A DNA stretch of 64,000 bases from Novosphingobium pentaromativorans US6-1 (GCF_000767465.1 NZ_CP009295.1:70723-134722); one strand, 5' to 3'; numbered from the stretch's first letter, positions 17,089-25,732 are shown. Notes: a model not told the origin generated them from the letters alone. Numbers and translations are program-made.

Positions 17089-17469
17089 TCAAATGCGCCA
17101 GAGGCGACACCACCATTCGGGCTCGGCGGGCAAGCTTAGCTCCGGCAGGTCACACCAGCGCCTGTGGACCAGATAATACATGCATTCCTGACAGCGCATC
17201 TCGTCTGCCCCGTACGGGCGAAGCAACCAGCCGGAAATGTCGAGCTTGGCCCTTAGATCATCCGGGTCGAGCGCCCTTAACTCGTCAAGAATGCCTGAAA
17301 ACTCGCGGTCGGTTTCGGGAAATGGCTCAACCTGCGTTTCCAGCCCTTCGTTGAGATAATCCTCGATCATGCGCAGAAGTGTCGCATGATCGGCCTCTGA
17401 AGGCACCACGCCATACCGGGACAGGAGCCATTCGCGCTGGCGCTGCAATTCGGTGTTGTCGCCAGTCAT
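17089..17469 (-). CDS. Cysteine-tailed small protein A of the hydrogenase operon
   Basis: About 126 residues from MTGDNTEL, chosen because GGGAG lies upstream of this ATG. The N-terminal half is helical; the C-terminus is CQECMYYLVHRRWCDLPEL followed by PAEPEWWCRLWRI. It parallels protein B at 16760-17077 in both the cysteine pattern and the preceding GLETQVEPFPETDREFSGILDEL region (GLETEVFPRAED... in B). It lies about 90 bases downstream of the hydrogenase large-subunit gene. Function is unknown. Confidence 0.8.
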   Translation of the reverse strand: MTGDNTELQRQREWLLSRYGVVPSEADHATLLRMIEDYLNEGLETQVEPFPETDREFSGILDELRALDPDDLRAKLDISGWLLRPYGADEMRCQECMYYLVHRRWCDLPELSLPAEPEWWCRLWRI

Positions 17470-17558
17470 TCCGGCGCATTCTCCCAACGGGTTGTTATTC
17501 TATTCGCAGCCTCGGGTGGGAGACACCTCACAGCGTCCTCCCACCCGGCGGCCCGATA

Positions 17559-19154
17559 TCAAGCTGTGCGGAAGCGCGCCAGTTCCTCGCCCGTTTTCGC
17601 ATCGTGTGCGTGGACCGTACAAACCAGGCAGCTGTCGTAGGAACGGCAGACATGTCCGACTTCAACCGGATCGGCAGTATTTGTAATCGGGGTGCCGATG
17701 AGTGCCTCCTCGATCGGTCCCAACTCGCCATTGCTCGCACGCGGGCCGACATTCCATGTGGTCGGAGCGATGATCTGGTAATTGTGGATCTTGCCATCGC
17801 GCACGTCGATCCAGTGGCACAAGGCGCCACGCGCAGCCTCGGTCGCGCCCCATCCCTGGCCATCGCGCTCAGTAGGCTTGATGTACCATTCATCGTTGAG
17901 ACGGAACTCGCGCAGGATGCGTTCGGCTTCGCGGTATAGCTTGCACAGCTCATGCAGGCGGGCGAAGTGGCGCAGGTAGGTCGAAGCGCCGCCAAGCTTG
18001 CGATACATGTCGAGCACCAGTCCATCACTGTGTTGCCAGGCCTCGCCATGATCGCCACCAGCGATCAGCTGCCGCGCGAGCGGGCCGGCCTCAAGACGAC
18101 CATGTTCGGCGTGGCGAACGGCAGTCGACCAGCTGTATTTGCCATCAGTATCGATGTCGTTTTTCGCGATTGGCATCGTCGTCCGGTCGAATGGGTGGAT
18201 ATCGTCCCCTTCGTTGTACCACGCGCGCTGCATGTCCTCGCGGACATTGCCCTGATCCATCAGCTTGAACGCGCCGCTGGCACCGTCGAACGTCCCCGAT
18301 TTCATGATCACGGCGCTGTTGCGGCCTTCAATCGTGGGGTTGTTGTAACGGTCTTCATGCGGGAGATAGCCCCACGAGATGAACTTGCCGTGGCCAGTGC
18401 CATATTTCTCCAGTCCGATGTCGAGCGACATGCGGATAAACATGCCGAGATCGGAATTCGCGTGTTCCGGCCGCTCATCAAGCCACGCCATCAGTTGATC
18501 GTACGTGGTGATTTCCTCATAGCGCTCCATCGAGCAACCAAGGAACAACGGTTCGATCCAGTTGCGGCGGAAGTGCTCCAGGATCGACCAGGCGCGGGTC
18601 ACGTCGGTCAGGGTCGGGGCGCACATCACGCCGCCAGGAACCATGAAGGAAGAATGCGGCCACTGCCCGCCAAGCAGGGCATAGATTTCTACCGGGCGGC
18701 CCGAAATGGTCACACCCGCTTCATAGGAGGTCCCTGTGAAGGGCGCATAGCGCTTCACCGCTTCTTCGTAGAACTTGGACTTCGCATAGTTCTGGTTGGT
18801 GTAGTCGATCATGAACAGACCATAGTGATGTCGCGGGATTGACTGGAGTGTTTCGACGATTTGCCCGAGATTGCGGGCAAGGATCGCGTTACGCGGAACG
18901 GTGGTACCCCAGGCGGAATCGAGTGCCCAGGCAGCACAGGACAGGTGCGAGGCACCGCAGATGCCGCAAGCACGAGGCGTAACGACAAGCCCGGCCTGTG
19001 GATCCTTGTTCTTGAGGATGACTTCGAAGCCGCGGAACATTTCCGCTTGCGTCCATGCATTGGTGACGATCCCGTTCTCGATGTCGACGCGGACATCAAG
19101 GTCGCCCTCCACCCGGCCAACGGGCGAAATGTCGAGGGTTTGTGTAGCTGCCAT
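17559..19154 (-). CDS. hucL: [NiFe]-hydrogenase large subunit, group 2a-like
   Basis: A catalytic subunit of about 531 residues. The start MAATQTLDI is fixed by GGGAG upstream of the ATG at 19154. The L1 motif is RACGICGASH (61-70, Cys63/Cys66) and the L2 motif is DSCLVCTVH (507-515, Cys509/Cys512); these four cysteines hold the Ni-Fe(CN)2CO site. After His515 comes a 16-residue tail (AHDAKTGEELARFRTA), the peptide removed by the protease encoded at 16287. Ser in DSCLVC where most groups have Pro, and the overall sequence, resemble Huc/HupL of group 2a. The symbol follows the mycobacterial naming and is by resemblance only. Confidence 0.93.
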   Translation of the reverse strand: MAATQTLDISPVGRVEGDLDVRVDIENGIVTNAWTQAEMFRGFEVILKNKDPQAGLVVTPRACGICGASHLSCAAWALDSAWGTTVPRNAILARNLGQIVETLQSIPRHHYGLFMIDYTNQNYAKSKFYEEAVKRYAPFTGTSYEAGVTISGRPVEIYALLGGQWPHSSFMVPGGVMCAPTLTDVTRAWSILEHFRRNWIEPLFLGCSMERYEEITTYDQLMAWLDERPEHANSDLGMFIRMSLDIGLEKYGTGHGKFISWGYLPHEDRYNNPTIEGRNSAVIMKSGTFDGASGAFKLMDQGNVREDMQRAWYNEGDDIHPFDRTTMPIAKNDIDTDGKYSWSTAVRHAEHGRLEAGPLARQLIAGGDHGEAWQHSDGLVLDMYRKLGGASTYLRHFARLHELCKLYREAERILREFRLNDEWYIKPTERDGQGWGATEAARGALCHWIDVRDGKIHNYQIIAPTTWNVGPRASNGELGPIEEALIGTPITNTADPVEVGHVCRSYDSCLVCTVHAHDAKTGEELARFRTA

Positions 19155-19215
19155 TGTAATTCTCCCGAAATTCTGTGTGCGGCGCGCTTCGCTGCGCGCC
19201 ATGAACCCTCATGAA

Positions 19216-20178
19216 TCAGACGACGAAGATATCCTCTTCGGCCCACGCCGGAGCCGCACCCTTGGCGGCAGCTGTGAGCTTGACGTAGCCGGTACGATCA
19301 ACCCCTAGCGGCAGATCCTTCGGCACGCCCATCACAGTCTGGGTCTTGAAGACAGTTCCTGGGGCGAGATCGAAGAAGGGGAATTCCGGTTCCGTACAGC
19401 CAAGGCAGGGCATGCCAGCACGGGTCTTGGACGAAACGCGGTTCCACAGAATGCGGTTGCAGGGGCTGTGAGTCATCGGGCCGCGGCACCCCAGATCGTA
19501 ATAGAGGCAGCCCTTGCGCTGACCGAAGGCCGTGGTCGAGACCTTGTAGGCGAAGTGCATGTTGCGGGTGCAGCCCGTCTGCGTGAAGCTGGAGAAGAAG
19601 GTCTTTGGCCGATGGAATTCGTCCAGCGTCAGGTCGCCCGCGCGGCCCGTGGCAACGGCGACAAGGATCTGCGTTACCCAGTCAGGGTGAGCGGGGCAGC
19701 CGGGAATATTGATGACCGGAAGGCCAGCCTGAGACGTGAAGCCTTCGCCCAGCGCTCCACCCTTGGCCCGCTTGAGGAACTGCAAGCCTTCGCTTTCAGA
19801 CGGGTTCGGCGCCGTTGCCGGGATGCCGCCCCAGGTGGCGCAATCGCCGATTGCCACAACAAATTGCGCCTTGGCAGAAAGATCTGCCACCCAGTCTTTC
19901 ATCGGGCGGCCACAGAAGCGATTCCATTCGCCGGTACCGTTGGGCGCATTGATGACGCTGCCTTCGAACACGAAAATGTCGAGCGGGATTTCGCCGGAAA
20001 GGCACTTTTCCATCATGACTTTGACATTCTCACCCAGCTCGAGGCCAAGCGAGGGATGCCAAAGGACATTGATGCCAAAATCCGTCACCAGATCGCATGC
20101 GCTGGGCTCCTCGGCATTAAGGAAGGACATGGTGTTGCCAGAGCACGCACCGCCTTGAAGCCACAACAGATTCGCCAT
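19216..20178 (-). CDS. hucS: [NiFe]-hydrogenase small subunit, cytoplasmic group 2a-like
   Basis: The electron-transferring subunit, 320 residues, starting MANLLWLQGGACSGNTMSF with no Tat signal peptide, so the enzyme stays in the cytoplasm or on the inner face of the membrane. Iron-sulfur ligands are visible: Cys12, GDCATWGG, PGCPAHPD, GCTRNMHF, KGCLYYDLGCRGPMTHSPCN and MPCLGCTEPEF. At the usual CxxC of the proximal cluster the second Cys is Asn (CSGN). In studied Huc enzymes all three clusters are [3Fe-4S], and this substitution fits that. It is the first structural gene of the unit, below a sigma-54 element. Confidence 0.93.
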   Translation of the reverse strand: MANLLWLQGGACSGNTMSFLNAEEPSACDLVTDFGINVLWHPSLGLELGENVKVMMEKCLSGEIPLDIFVFEGSVINAPNGTGEWNRFCGRPMKDWVADLSAKAQFVVAIGDCATWGGIPATAPNPSESEGLQFLKRAKGGALGEGFTSQAGLPVINIPGCPAHPDWVTQILVAVATGRAGDLTLDEFHRPKTFFSSFTQTGCTRNMHFAYKVSTTAFGQRKGCLYYDLGCRGPMTHSPCNRILWNRVSSKTRAGMPCLGCTEPEFPFFDLAPGTVFKTQTVMGVPKDLPLGVDRTGYVKLTAAAKGAAPAWAEEDIFVV

Positions 20179-20250
20179 TTCTCAGTCTCCCAACTTCCCG
20201 GCGGAGTGCCCGACCGGCCAAATGCCCCTGCGGGCTATGGGAGGACATTA

Positions 20251-20266
20251 AGCATGATTCGTGCCA
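20251..20266 (-). promoter_or_regulatory. Sigma-54 (-24/-12) promoter of the hydrogenase operon
   Basis: Read on the minus strand, 20266 to 20251 is TGGCACGAATCATGCT. It has the invariant GG and GC with exactly 10 bases between them, and a perfect TGGCACG -24 box; the -12 box is ATGCT against the usual TTGC(A/T). It predicts a start near 20240, about 60 bases before the small-subunit ATG. An enhancer-binding regulator of the right class is encoded just upstream. Confidence 0.85.
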
Positions 20267-20326
20267 GAAAAATAATAAAGCATTTTCAGTATTTTATGAT
20301 GAAGCTCATATTTTCGGCGAAGAAAA

Positions 20327-20343
20327 TGCAAAGAAACTTTGCA
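20327..20343. promoter_or_regulatory. 17-bp palindromic operator upstream of the hydrogenase promoter
   Basis: TGCAAAGAAACTTTGCA, a perfect 7-3-7 inverted repeat centred about 95 bases upstream of the predicted sigma-54 start, the usual place for an enhancer site. A further half site CTTTGCA lies at 20362-20368. The same pattern recurs before the regulator gene at 22168-22184. Confidence 0.75.
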
Positions 20344-20406
20344 CGCACTCCTTGAAACATTCTTTGCAGTCGGAGCCGCAGGAGGTGCGTATGCCAACCG
20401 TTCAGG

Positions 20407-20622
20407 CTAGCCGTGCCGGTTGCCGCAGACCGGGCATTCAACTTCGCCGAACGCCGAATACCAGATGCCTTTGCAGCGCCCGCACCAATGGCCATGCGCA
20501 CCAGAAAGTCCTGCACCCGCTGTTCGCGTCAGTTTTGTCGAGCCGAGGTCTTGTGGCGCCTCTTGCCCCGGATAGGGCATGCGGGAAAAACGCAAGCGAA
20601 CAACATTGTCCCGGTCTGCCAT
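20407..20622 (-). CDS. Small zinc-ribbon protein between the regulator and hydrogenase genes
   Basis: About 71 residues from MADRDNVVRLRF, the ATG preceded by GGAG. The C-terminus carries two CxxC pairs (HWCGRCKGIWYSAF and ECPVCGN), a rubredoxin- or zinc-ribbon-like knuckle. It lies about 50 bases after the regulator gene and 230 bases before the small-subunit gene, on the same strand. It could be a metal-binding accessory protein; I do not recognise a named family. Confidence 0.65.
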   Translation of the reverse strand: MADRDNVVRLRFSRMPYPGQEAPQDLGSTKLTRTAGAGLSGAHGHWCGRCKGIWYSAFGEVECPVCGNRHG

Positions 20623-20669
20623 TTCACTGCCACTCCCGTTCCTGCTCCTGCTCCTGCATGAGACCAACG

Positions 20670-22112
20670 TCAGCCATCATGCAGACCGTAGCGCTTGATC
20701 TTGTTGGCCAGGCCCACGCGGGATAGCCCCAGCGCGTCGGCAGTCTTGCTCTGGTTCCAGCGAAAACGGGTGAGTGCACCTACCACGACCCGTTGCTCCA
20801 GACGCTCGACCATCTCCTTGAGTGTGCCGCCTTCCATTTCCGCCTGCTGGCCGACATCCGGGGCAACAACGAGATTATCAAACACGGCCGAAAGGTTACG
20901 CTCTGTAATGTAACCACCATTTTCAGCCAGCGCCACCGCGCGCCTGATCTCGCTTTCCAGTTCCCGGACATTGCCTGGATATTGATGAGCCTGCAGCCTG
21001 TCGAGCGCACTCTGCGTAATGCCAATTACCCTGCGGCCGACTACTCCGGCATATTTCTCGATGAAGAAATCTGTAAGAACAGGAATATCCTCCCGCCTGT
21101 CTCGCAGCGCCGGGATGCTCAGCGAAAAGCCTTTGAGACGATAATACAGGTCACGCCGAAATTCGCCTTTTTCGACCATTTCCAGAAGCGGCCGGTTCGA
21201 CGCCGCAATGATCCGGACATTGGCATGCAACAACTTGTCCGACCCTAGCGGTTTAACCTCGCCATTCTGAAGGAAGCGCAGCAGGCTGACCTGGAAACTC
21301 GGCGAAACATCTGAAATTTCGTCAAGGAACACCGTTCCGCCATCTGCGGCACGGAACAGCCCAAGCCGGTCTGCGGTGGCTCCGGTGTAAGCCCCCCGCA
21401 CATGTCCGAACAATTCGGAATGGAGCGTGGAATCCAGCATACCGCCGCAATTCTGTACATGGATCGGAGAATCGACACGTGTAGAGTTGAAATGGATCGC
21501 TCGCGCCAGCAGTTCCTTGCCCGTCCCGGTGTCGCCCTCGATGAGGACTGGCAGATCGGTAACCGCCGCCTTGCGCGCTTCAACGATCAAATCAGCCATC
21601 TTGGCGCTGGCATAAACGAGCTTCTCGAATTGCGAGTAACCGCCCTTGACTGACATATCCACGCGTTCCTCGAAGATCTGGTCATCGACCGAAATCTTCA
21701 GTTCACGCGAAAGAAGGCGATGGCGTCGCGAAAGTTCGTTCATTTCCAGGCTGCGCTTTACCATGAGCGCAATCTGATGAGGTGTTAGCGGCTTGAACAG
21801 ATAGAGATAGGCGGCAGAGCGACGGACTGCCTCGCTGTCAGCTTCGTCGCGATTCTGCGAAGAGACCGCAATTCGACAAACCCCCGGATGTGACACGCGC
21901 GCGCGTGTCAGTATGTTGTCCTGGGCATCGTCCACCGTGTCGAGATCGCAAAGCAAGAGGTGTACTTCGATGTCGTTGAGCCGCTCCTGCGCGGCCTTGC
22001 CGTCCTCAGCTATGACCAGCCGGTAATCTGCTCGCTCCTTCAGCCCAGCTCGCGCCGCGCTGATCAGCGCATCGTCGCGCGAAACAACAAGGATCGTCAA
22101 TTCCCCGGCCAA
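20670..22112 (-). CDS. Sigma-54-dependent response regulator, HoxA/HupR-like
   Basis: About 480 residues. Receiver domain 1-120 (acidic SRDD, phosphoacceptor in LLLCDLD near Asp56, Lys in LFKPLTP), AAA+ domain with Walker A EGDTGTGKE (about 192-200) and the sigma-54 contact loop GAYTGA (about 240-245), and a C-terminal Fis-type helix-turn-helix (WNQSKTADALGLSRVGLANKI). This is the NtrC-type layout of HoxA/HupR, which activate hydrogenase operons. I prefer the TTG at 22112, 5 bases after GGAGG, to the TTG at 22142. No sensor kinase gene is in the window. The operator at 22168 suggests self-regulation. Confidence 0.9.
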   Translation of the reverse strand: MAGELTILVVSRDDALISAARAGLKERADYRLVIAEDGKAAQERLNDIEVHLLLCDLDTVDDAQDNILTRARVSHPGVCRIAVSSQNRDEADSEAVRRSAAYLYLFKPLTPHQIALMVKRSLEMNELSRRHRLLSRELKISVDDQIFEERVDMSVKGGYSQFEKLVYASAKMADLIVEARKAAVTDLPVLIEGDTGTGKELLARAIHFNSTRVDSPIHVQNCGGMLDSTLHSELFGHVRGAYTGATADRLGLFRAADGGTVFLDEISDVSPSFQVSLLRFLQNGEVKPLGSDKLLHANVRIIAASNRPLLEMVEKGEFRRDLYYRLKGFSLSIPALRDRREDIPVLTDFFIEKYAGVVGRRVIGITQSALDRLQAHQYPGNVRELESEIRRAVALAENGGYITERNLSAVFDNLVVAPDVGQQAEMEGGTLKEMVERLEQRVVVGALTRFRWNQSKTADALGLSRVGLANKIKRYGLHDG

Positions 22113-22167
22113 ATGCACCTCCCAACATGCAGCGGACCGCAACTGCTACTGCCAGTCGCGACCGATG

Positions 22168-22184
22168 TGCAAGGAAAGTTTGCA
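22168..22184. promoter_or_regulatory. 17-bp palindromic operator upstream of the regulator gene
   Basis: TGCAAGGAAAGTTTGCA: same length, same TGCAA/TTGCA ends and same AAA core as the site at 20327-20343. It lies about 55 bases before the regulator start, consistent with autoregulation. No second sigma-54 element was found next to it. Confidence 0.7.
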
Positions 22185-22267
22185 TTTCGCCTGCTAACTT
22201 AACAATGAAATGTGCTTGGAGGCTGGTAACAGGCGCTGTCGCTTGCGCAATTTCCGCGTGGATGCAG

Positions 22268-23533
22268 TTAATGGCCGCCCAGAACCCGCTTCTTGAGCGA
22301 ATGGAGCGCAAACCACACGGATCCCAGGACCGGCAGCACCAGCAAAGCGATCGCAACTTCCGGATCAACCCAGTCAAAGTGATGGGACGCACCCTTTATG
22401 GCATACCCTAGCAGGCCGATGGCATAATAACTCACGGCCACTACTGAGAGGCCCTCGACGATCTGCTGCAAGCGCACTTGCATCGTCGTGCTGCGCTCCA
22501 TCGATCGAAGCAGCTTCGCGTTCTGGTTCTCGATTCGCGTCTCGATGCGGGCGCGCAGCAGTTCGGAGATTTGGCGCGCACGCCGTGTCAGCTGGCGTTC
22601 GCGCTCAGTCAAGGCGGCGCAGGTGCGCGCTGCTGGCAGGAAGCGGCGTTCAGTGAAGTCGACGAGCGAAGCGAACCCACGGATCGGTTCCGGAGCAAGT
22701 TGTGCGAGCCTCTCTTCCACCAGACGCGAATAGGCTGCGGTAGCGTTCATGCGATAGCCGATTGACGTGGCAATGGTCGAAAGTTCCAGGCTGAGGTCAG
22801 ACAATTGCGCCAGCAAATCATCGTCAGAGGCCACCGAGGACGTTACGGCCTTGGCAAGTGCGGCCAATTCGCGTTCGGCCGCGTCCAGCCTTGGCCAGGC
22901 CTCTTGTGCCACCGGCAGCCCCAAGAGCGCCTTGTTGCGGTAATTCCCAAGCTCCTGCAATTGCTGCAGTTGCCGGGTGAGATCACTCCGGTCGACTTCC
23001 CCGGCTGACACCACAAGGCGCCCCCGGCCATCGGGGTGAATGCGAAAATCCGACCAGATACGCACTCCCCCGGAGAGGCCGCATGACACAAGCTCGCTGC
23101 GATTGAAATCAACCGCCGGCAATGCCCTCTCGACTTCGGCTTCGTCGCCACCAACCCAGATCGATGTCGCGCGAATGATTGCGCCCGGCAGGGTTTCCGC
23201 CCAGTCAATGGCCTCGCCCACCGAAGAGTCCAGTCCGGGGTCGAGCAAAACTTCGATGGCGCGTTCCGGACAAAACACTGTCAGCGTCGAACCTTCGCTC
23301 TGTCGCTCCCATGTAAAGGAGACGTCGCCAAAGAGTGCACCTGACAGGTGGCGCGGATTCTCTTCATCCGATTGGCTTCCGCACAGAGCGGACAAGACTG
23401 AGCGCTCCGCCTCACGCTCGCCAGGCCCAACCTCAAGCACCCACTGGAACACTGCGACCGGCAGTTGCAACAGCGGCCAGCGACGCAAATGCATTTCGCT
23501 GACAACTTGCCGCCGCAACTCATGTTCTCGCAT
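22268..23533 (-). CDS. DUF3422-family protein with C-terminal membrane segments
   Basis: A 421-residue protein: an N-terminal soluble alpha/beta region, a long helical region (about 220-360, with repeated Glu/Arg heptads, RQLTRRARQISELLRARIETRIENQN), and two membrane helices near the C-terminus (about 365-415) ending KKRVLGGH. This architecture matches DUF3422, whose function is not known. The gene is on the same strand as the hydrogenase regulator and about 155 bases upstream of it; a functional tie to hydrogen metabolism is only suggested by position. Confidence 0.75.
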   Translation of the reverse strand: MREHELRRQVVSEMHLRRWPLLQLPVAVFQWVLEVGPGEREAERSVLSALCGSQSDEENPRHLSGALFGDVSFTWERQSEGSTLTVFCPERAIEVLLDPGLDSSVGEAIDWAETLPGAIIRATSIWVGGDEAEVERALPAVDFNRSELVSCGLSGGVRIWSDFRIHPDGRGRLVVSAGEVDRSDLTRQLQQLQELGNYRNKALLGLPVAQEAWPRLDAAERELAALAKAVTSSVASDDDLLAQLSDLSLELSTIATSIGYRMNATAAYSRLVEERLAQLAPEPIRGFASLVDFTERRFLPAARTCAALTERERQLTRRARQISELLRARIETRIENQNAKLLRSMERSTTMQVRLQQIVEGLSVVAVSYYAIGLLGYAIKGASHHFDWVDPEVAIALLVLPVLGSVWFALHSLKKRVLGGH

Positions 23534-23710
23534 AGCCTCATTCCCCGCCAGTGGATTCCGGGCCAGACCTATTCAAACAAGCGCGAAGCCGCAATGCCGG
23601 TAAAATCGATCTCGGCTAGCTGCCATCGGACATGGCCGCAACAATGGGCAGCTATCCCTCGTTCACTCCCCAAAACCTGCCGTTCCGGACCGTCCAACAA
23701 AGTTGCCGCT

Positions 23711-24208
23711 TCAATCTTTGATCGGCCCATATGTCAACGGGTCCCTGGTCCAGGATGGACCGAGGTGGAAATCTTCGCTTGCCGACGGTACCGGGCCATC
23801 AGGTTGGGAGGCGACATAAGGAGGGCAGGGCGGCTCCACCTCTGCCTTCGTTCGCAGGACTTCGCCCATTGCACCCGCCCTTCCGCGGAGAATGCGGACC
23901 AGCCACGACAGGGACAGGAGCATAACGCCAGCTCCTCGCCCAGCGAGGCAGTAATAGAGGCAACGCTGGTAATCGTCGCAGTCCGCCGAAAGAATGCCTG
24001 CCAGCCTTACCTTTGCCCCGGGTGTCTTTCTCTGGACCGCCTCCAGCACCTCGAGCAGTTCCTGCGCCGCGTAGTAGGCGTCGAAGGGCTCGACGCCCAG
24101 GCTGGCATTTGCCACCATTCGCATGGTCGGCAAGATCTCCTCTTCGACGGCGGCATCCATCAAGGTGACCTCGGGATCGAATTTGCCAAGATCGAATGAG
24201 GTACGCAT
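23711..24208 (-). CDS. Unknown accessory protein
   Basis: About 165 residues from MRTSFDLGKFDPEVT. The internal ATG at 24208 is preferred because AAGGAG lies 6 bases upstream, inside the longer frame. A central hydrophobic patch (GVMLLSLSWLVRIL) and a Pro-rich, charged C-terminus are visible. No family is recognised. With the next two upstream genes it forms a minus-strand set of unknown plasmid-type genes. Confidence 0.6.
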   Translation of the reverse strand: MRTSFDLGKFDPEVTLMDAAVEEEILPTMRMVANASLGVEPFDAYYAAQELLEVLEAVQRKTPGAKVRLAGILSADCDDYQRCLYYCLAGRGAGVMLLSLSWLVRILRGRAGAMGEVLRTKAEVEPPCPPYVASQPDGPVPSASEDFHLGPSWTRDPLTYGPIKD

Positions 24209-24362
24209 CGCTTTCTCCTTCGACACTCCGACTGCGTATGTGCCGGACCAAGGTCAATGAGCGATCGAAGGGGTCTTCGATGCAGTCCGAAGCGAGGGGA
24301 GGGCGGCCCTTTGGTGGACACCGTTTGCTCGACCTCCCGCCGCAGCGCACGCCGATGAAGGA

Positions 24363-24992
24363 TCAGGCATCGACAAGCCGCATTCCCGGGCAGTCCTCGA
24401 TCACCTGCGGCCGCCATTCGCCGCGATCGGGGTGCTTGATCCAGATCTGGTCGGGCTTGTACTCCTCGCCATCGAGGAATTTCTCGCGGAAGGCCTCCCA
24501 GGTCTGCGATTCTGACATCAGGCGTTCGCAGAAATGCACCTCGTCGCTGACGGCGATGAACAGGCGCCTGAGCAGGTCGGGCGCCTGGGACAGGTCCACC
24601 ACGCAGCTGTCGAAGCGGGTGGCGAAACTGGCCATCTGGTCGCGCAACCTGTCGAGAATATCGCCGACGCTGTCATAGCAGGTGAGCGCCAGCAGCACCT
24701 CTTCTTCGCATGCATCATAGGGGTGCCGCTGTTCCCGCAGGTCCAACAGGCAGAGTCGCGGAAGGGCTTCCTGCCGTAGCCATACTCCAGCGGGCCATGC
24801 GCCGAAGATCAGCGATGCGTCACCCAGCGTCTCGAAACCACGACCGAGATTCTTGCGGCCGAGCATTTGGGTGTTGCCCAGATCGATGGCCAGAATTGCC
24901 TCCTTTGCACGCAGCTTGTCGGCGATGATTTCGGTGGCAACGCTGGTAACACCGGTGCCGCCGGCAATGCTCTGGACTGAGATTATGCGCAT
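24363..24992 (-). CDS. ParA/CpaE-like ATPase with degenerate P-loop
   Basis: A 209-residue protein with the ParA/MinD fold pattern: an N-terminal strand MRIISVQSIAGGTGVTSVATEI where the deviant Walker A (KGGxGKT) should be, then ILAIDLGNTQ in the position of the A'/Walker B strand, and CVVDLSQAPDLLRR later. Both lysines of the P-loop are missing, as in some TadZ/CpaE-like relatives, so ATP hydrolysis is doubtful. It may be a plasmid stability or positioning protein; this is inference. It precedes the 171-residue unknown gene on the same strand. Confidence 0.6.
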   Translation of the reverse strand: MRIISVQSIAGGTGVTSVATEIIADKLRAKEAILAIDLGNTQMLGRKNLGRGFETLGDASLIFGAWPAGVWLRQEALPRLCLLDLREQRHPYDACEEEVLLALTCYDSVGDILDRLRDQMASFATRFDSCVVDLSQAPDLLRRLFIAVSDEVHFCERLMSESQTWEAFREKFLDGEEYKPDQIWIKHPDRGEWRPQVIEDCPGMRLVDA

Positions 24993-25052
24993 TTGTTGAT
25001 CCTCCTCGTGAATGTGGACTTGTGGGGATGTGTAATTGTGGGTCTGTGGGCG

Positions 25053-25721
25053 TCAGAGGCCGAAAGTGCAGATCGCGTAGCCGGGCGGCGCGAGGCGCTC
25101 GATCCGCGACCAGAAGGTGCTTTCCCCATTGGGCGCACGCCGGTTGGTCGGCACCGCAATCTCTGCCATGGGGCCGCGAACCTCGATCACCGTGCCGCAG
25201 TTGCTTTCGTCGCCGATCGCCAGGTTCCGCTGGAACTCCGCGATCCGCTCGCTCGCTGCCTCGAACCGCTCTTCGACCGCGGCAATCCGGCGCTCTTCCT
25301 CGTCGACGACCGCAGCGGCATCGGCAACGGTCGGCAGTCGATCCGGGTGAAACAGGTAAATCGCCGTGGTGTTGGACAGGCCGCCGAACAAACGCCCCAT
25401 CACCTGGCTCCCGATATCGCCGGACCGTGAAATCTCCGAATTATCCATCAGGAGAGACACGAACCCCACCAGCGGCTCGCCTCCGCTGCCGTCGCAGATC
25501 GCCACTTCACCGCGCCATTGATGACGATACCCGGTGGGTCGGGTCAGGTGGGCAATGACGCGGTTGCGGAACATCCCGGTCCGCAGGTCATCGGCCGGGA
25601 CGATGGTGCCACCGTGAGCCTCGCAACTTTCTGAGAAGACCTGCTGGCTACGGCGCGTGACAATCATGGCGTCGGTATTGCCGCGCTCCTTGAAGAGGGC
25701 ATAGCGTGGGAGGTACGCCAA
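25053..25721 (-). pseudogene. Unknown gene, 5' end replaced by the Tn3 inverted repeat
   Basis: The frame starts at an ATG inside the Tn3 left inverted repeat (25695-25732), so residues 1-8 (MAYLPRYA) are encoded by transposon DNA and the native start is lost. The rest is a protein of about 215 residues with an Ala/Glu-rich helical stretch (VVDEEERRIAAVEERFEAASERIAEFQ) and no recognised family. It precedes the ParA-like gene and was probably the first gene of that set. Expression from a transposon-borne start is possible but unproved. Confidence 0.65.
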
Positions 25722-25732
25722 GCAACGCTAAG
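25695..25732 (+). repeat. Tn3 left terminal inverted repeat
   Basis: A 38-bp repeat starting GAGGGCATAGCGTGGGAGG and ending AACGCTAAG. The next ten bases also match the other end, so similarity extends to about 45 bp. Confidence 0.9.

Noticed and set aside
22268..23533. The DUF3422 gene as a hydrogenase accessory gene
   Set aside because: Only adjacency supports it; the family is widespread without hydrogenases, so I did not claim a functional link.
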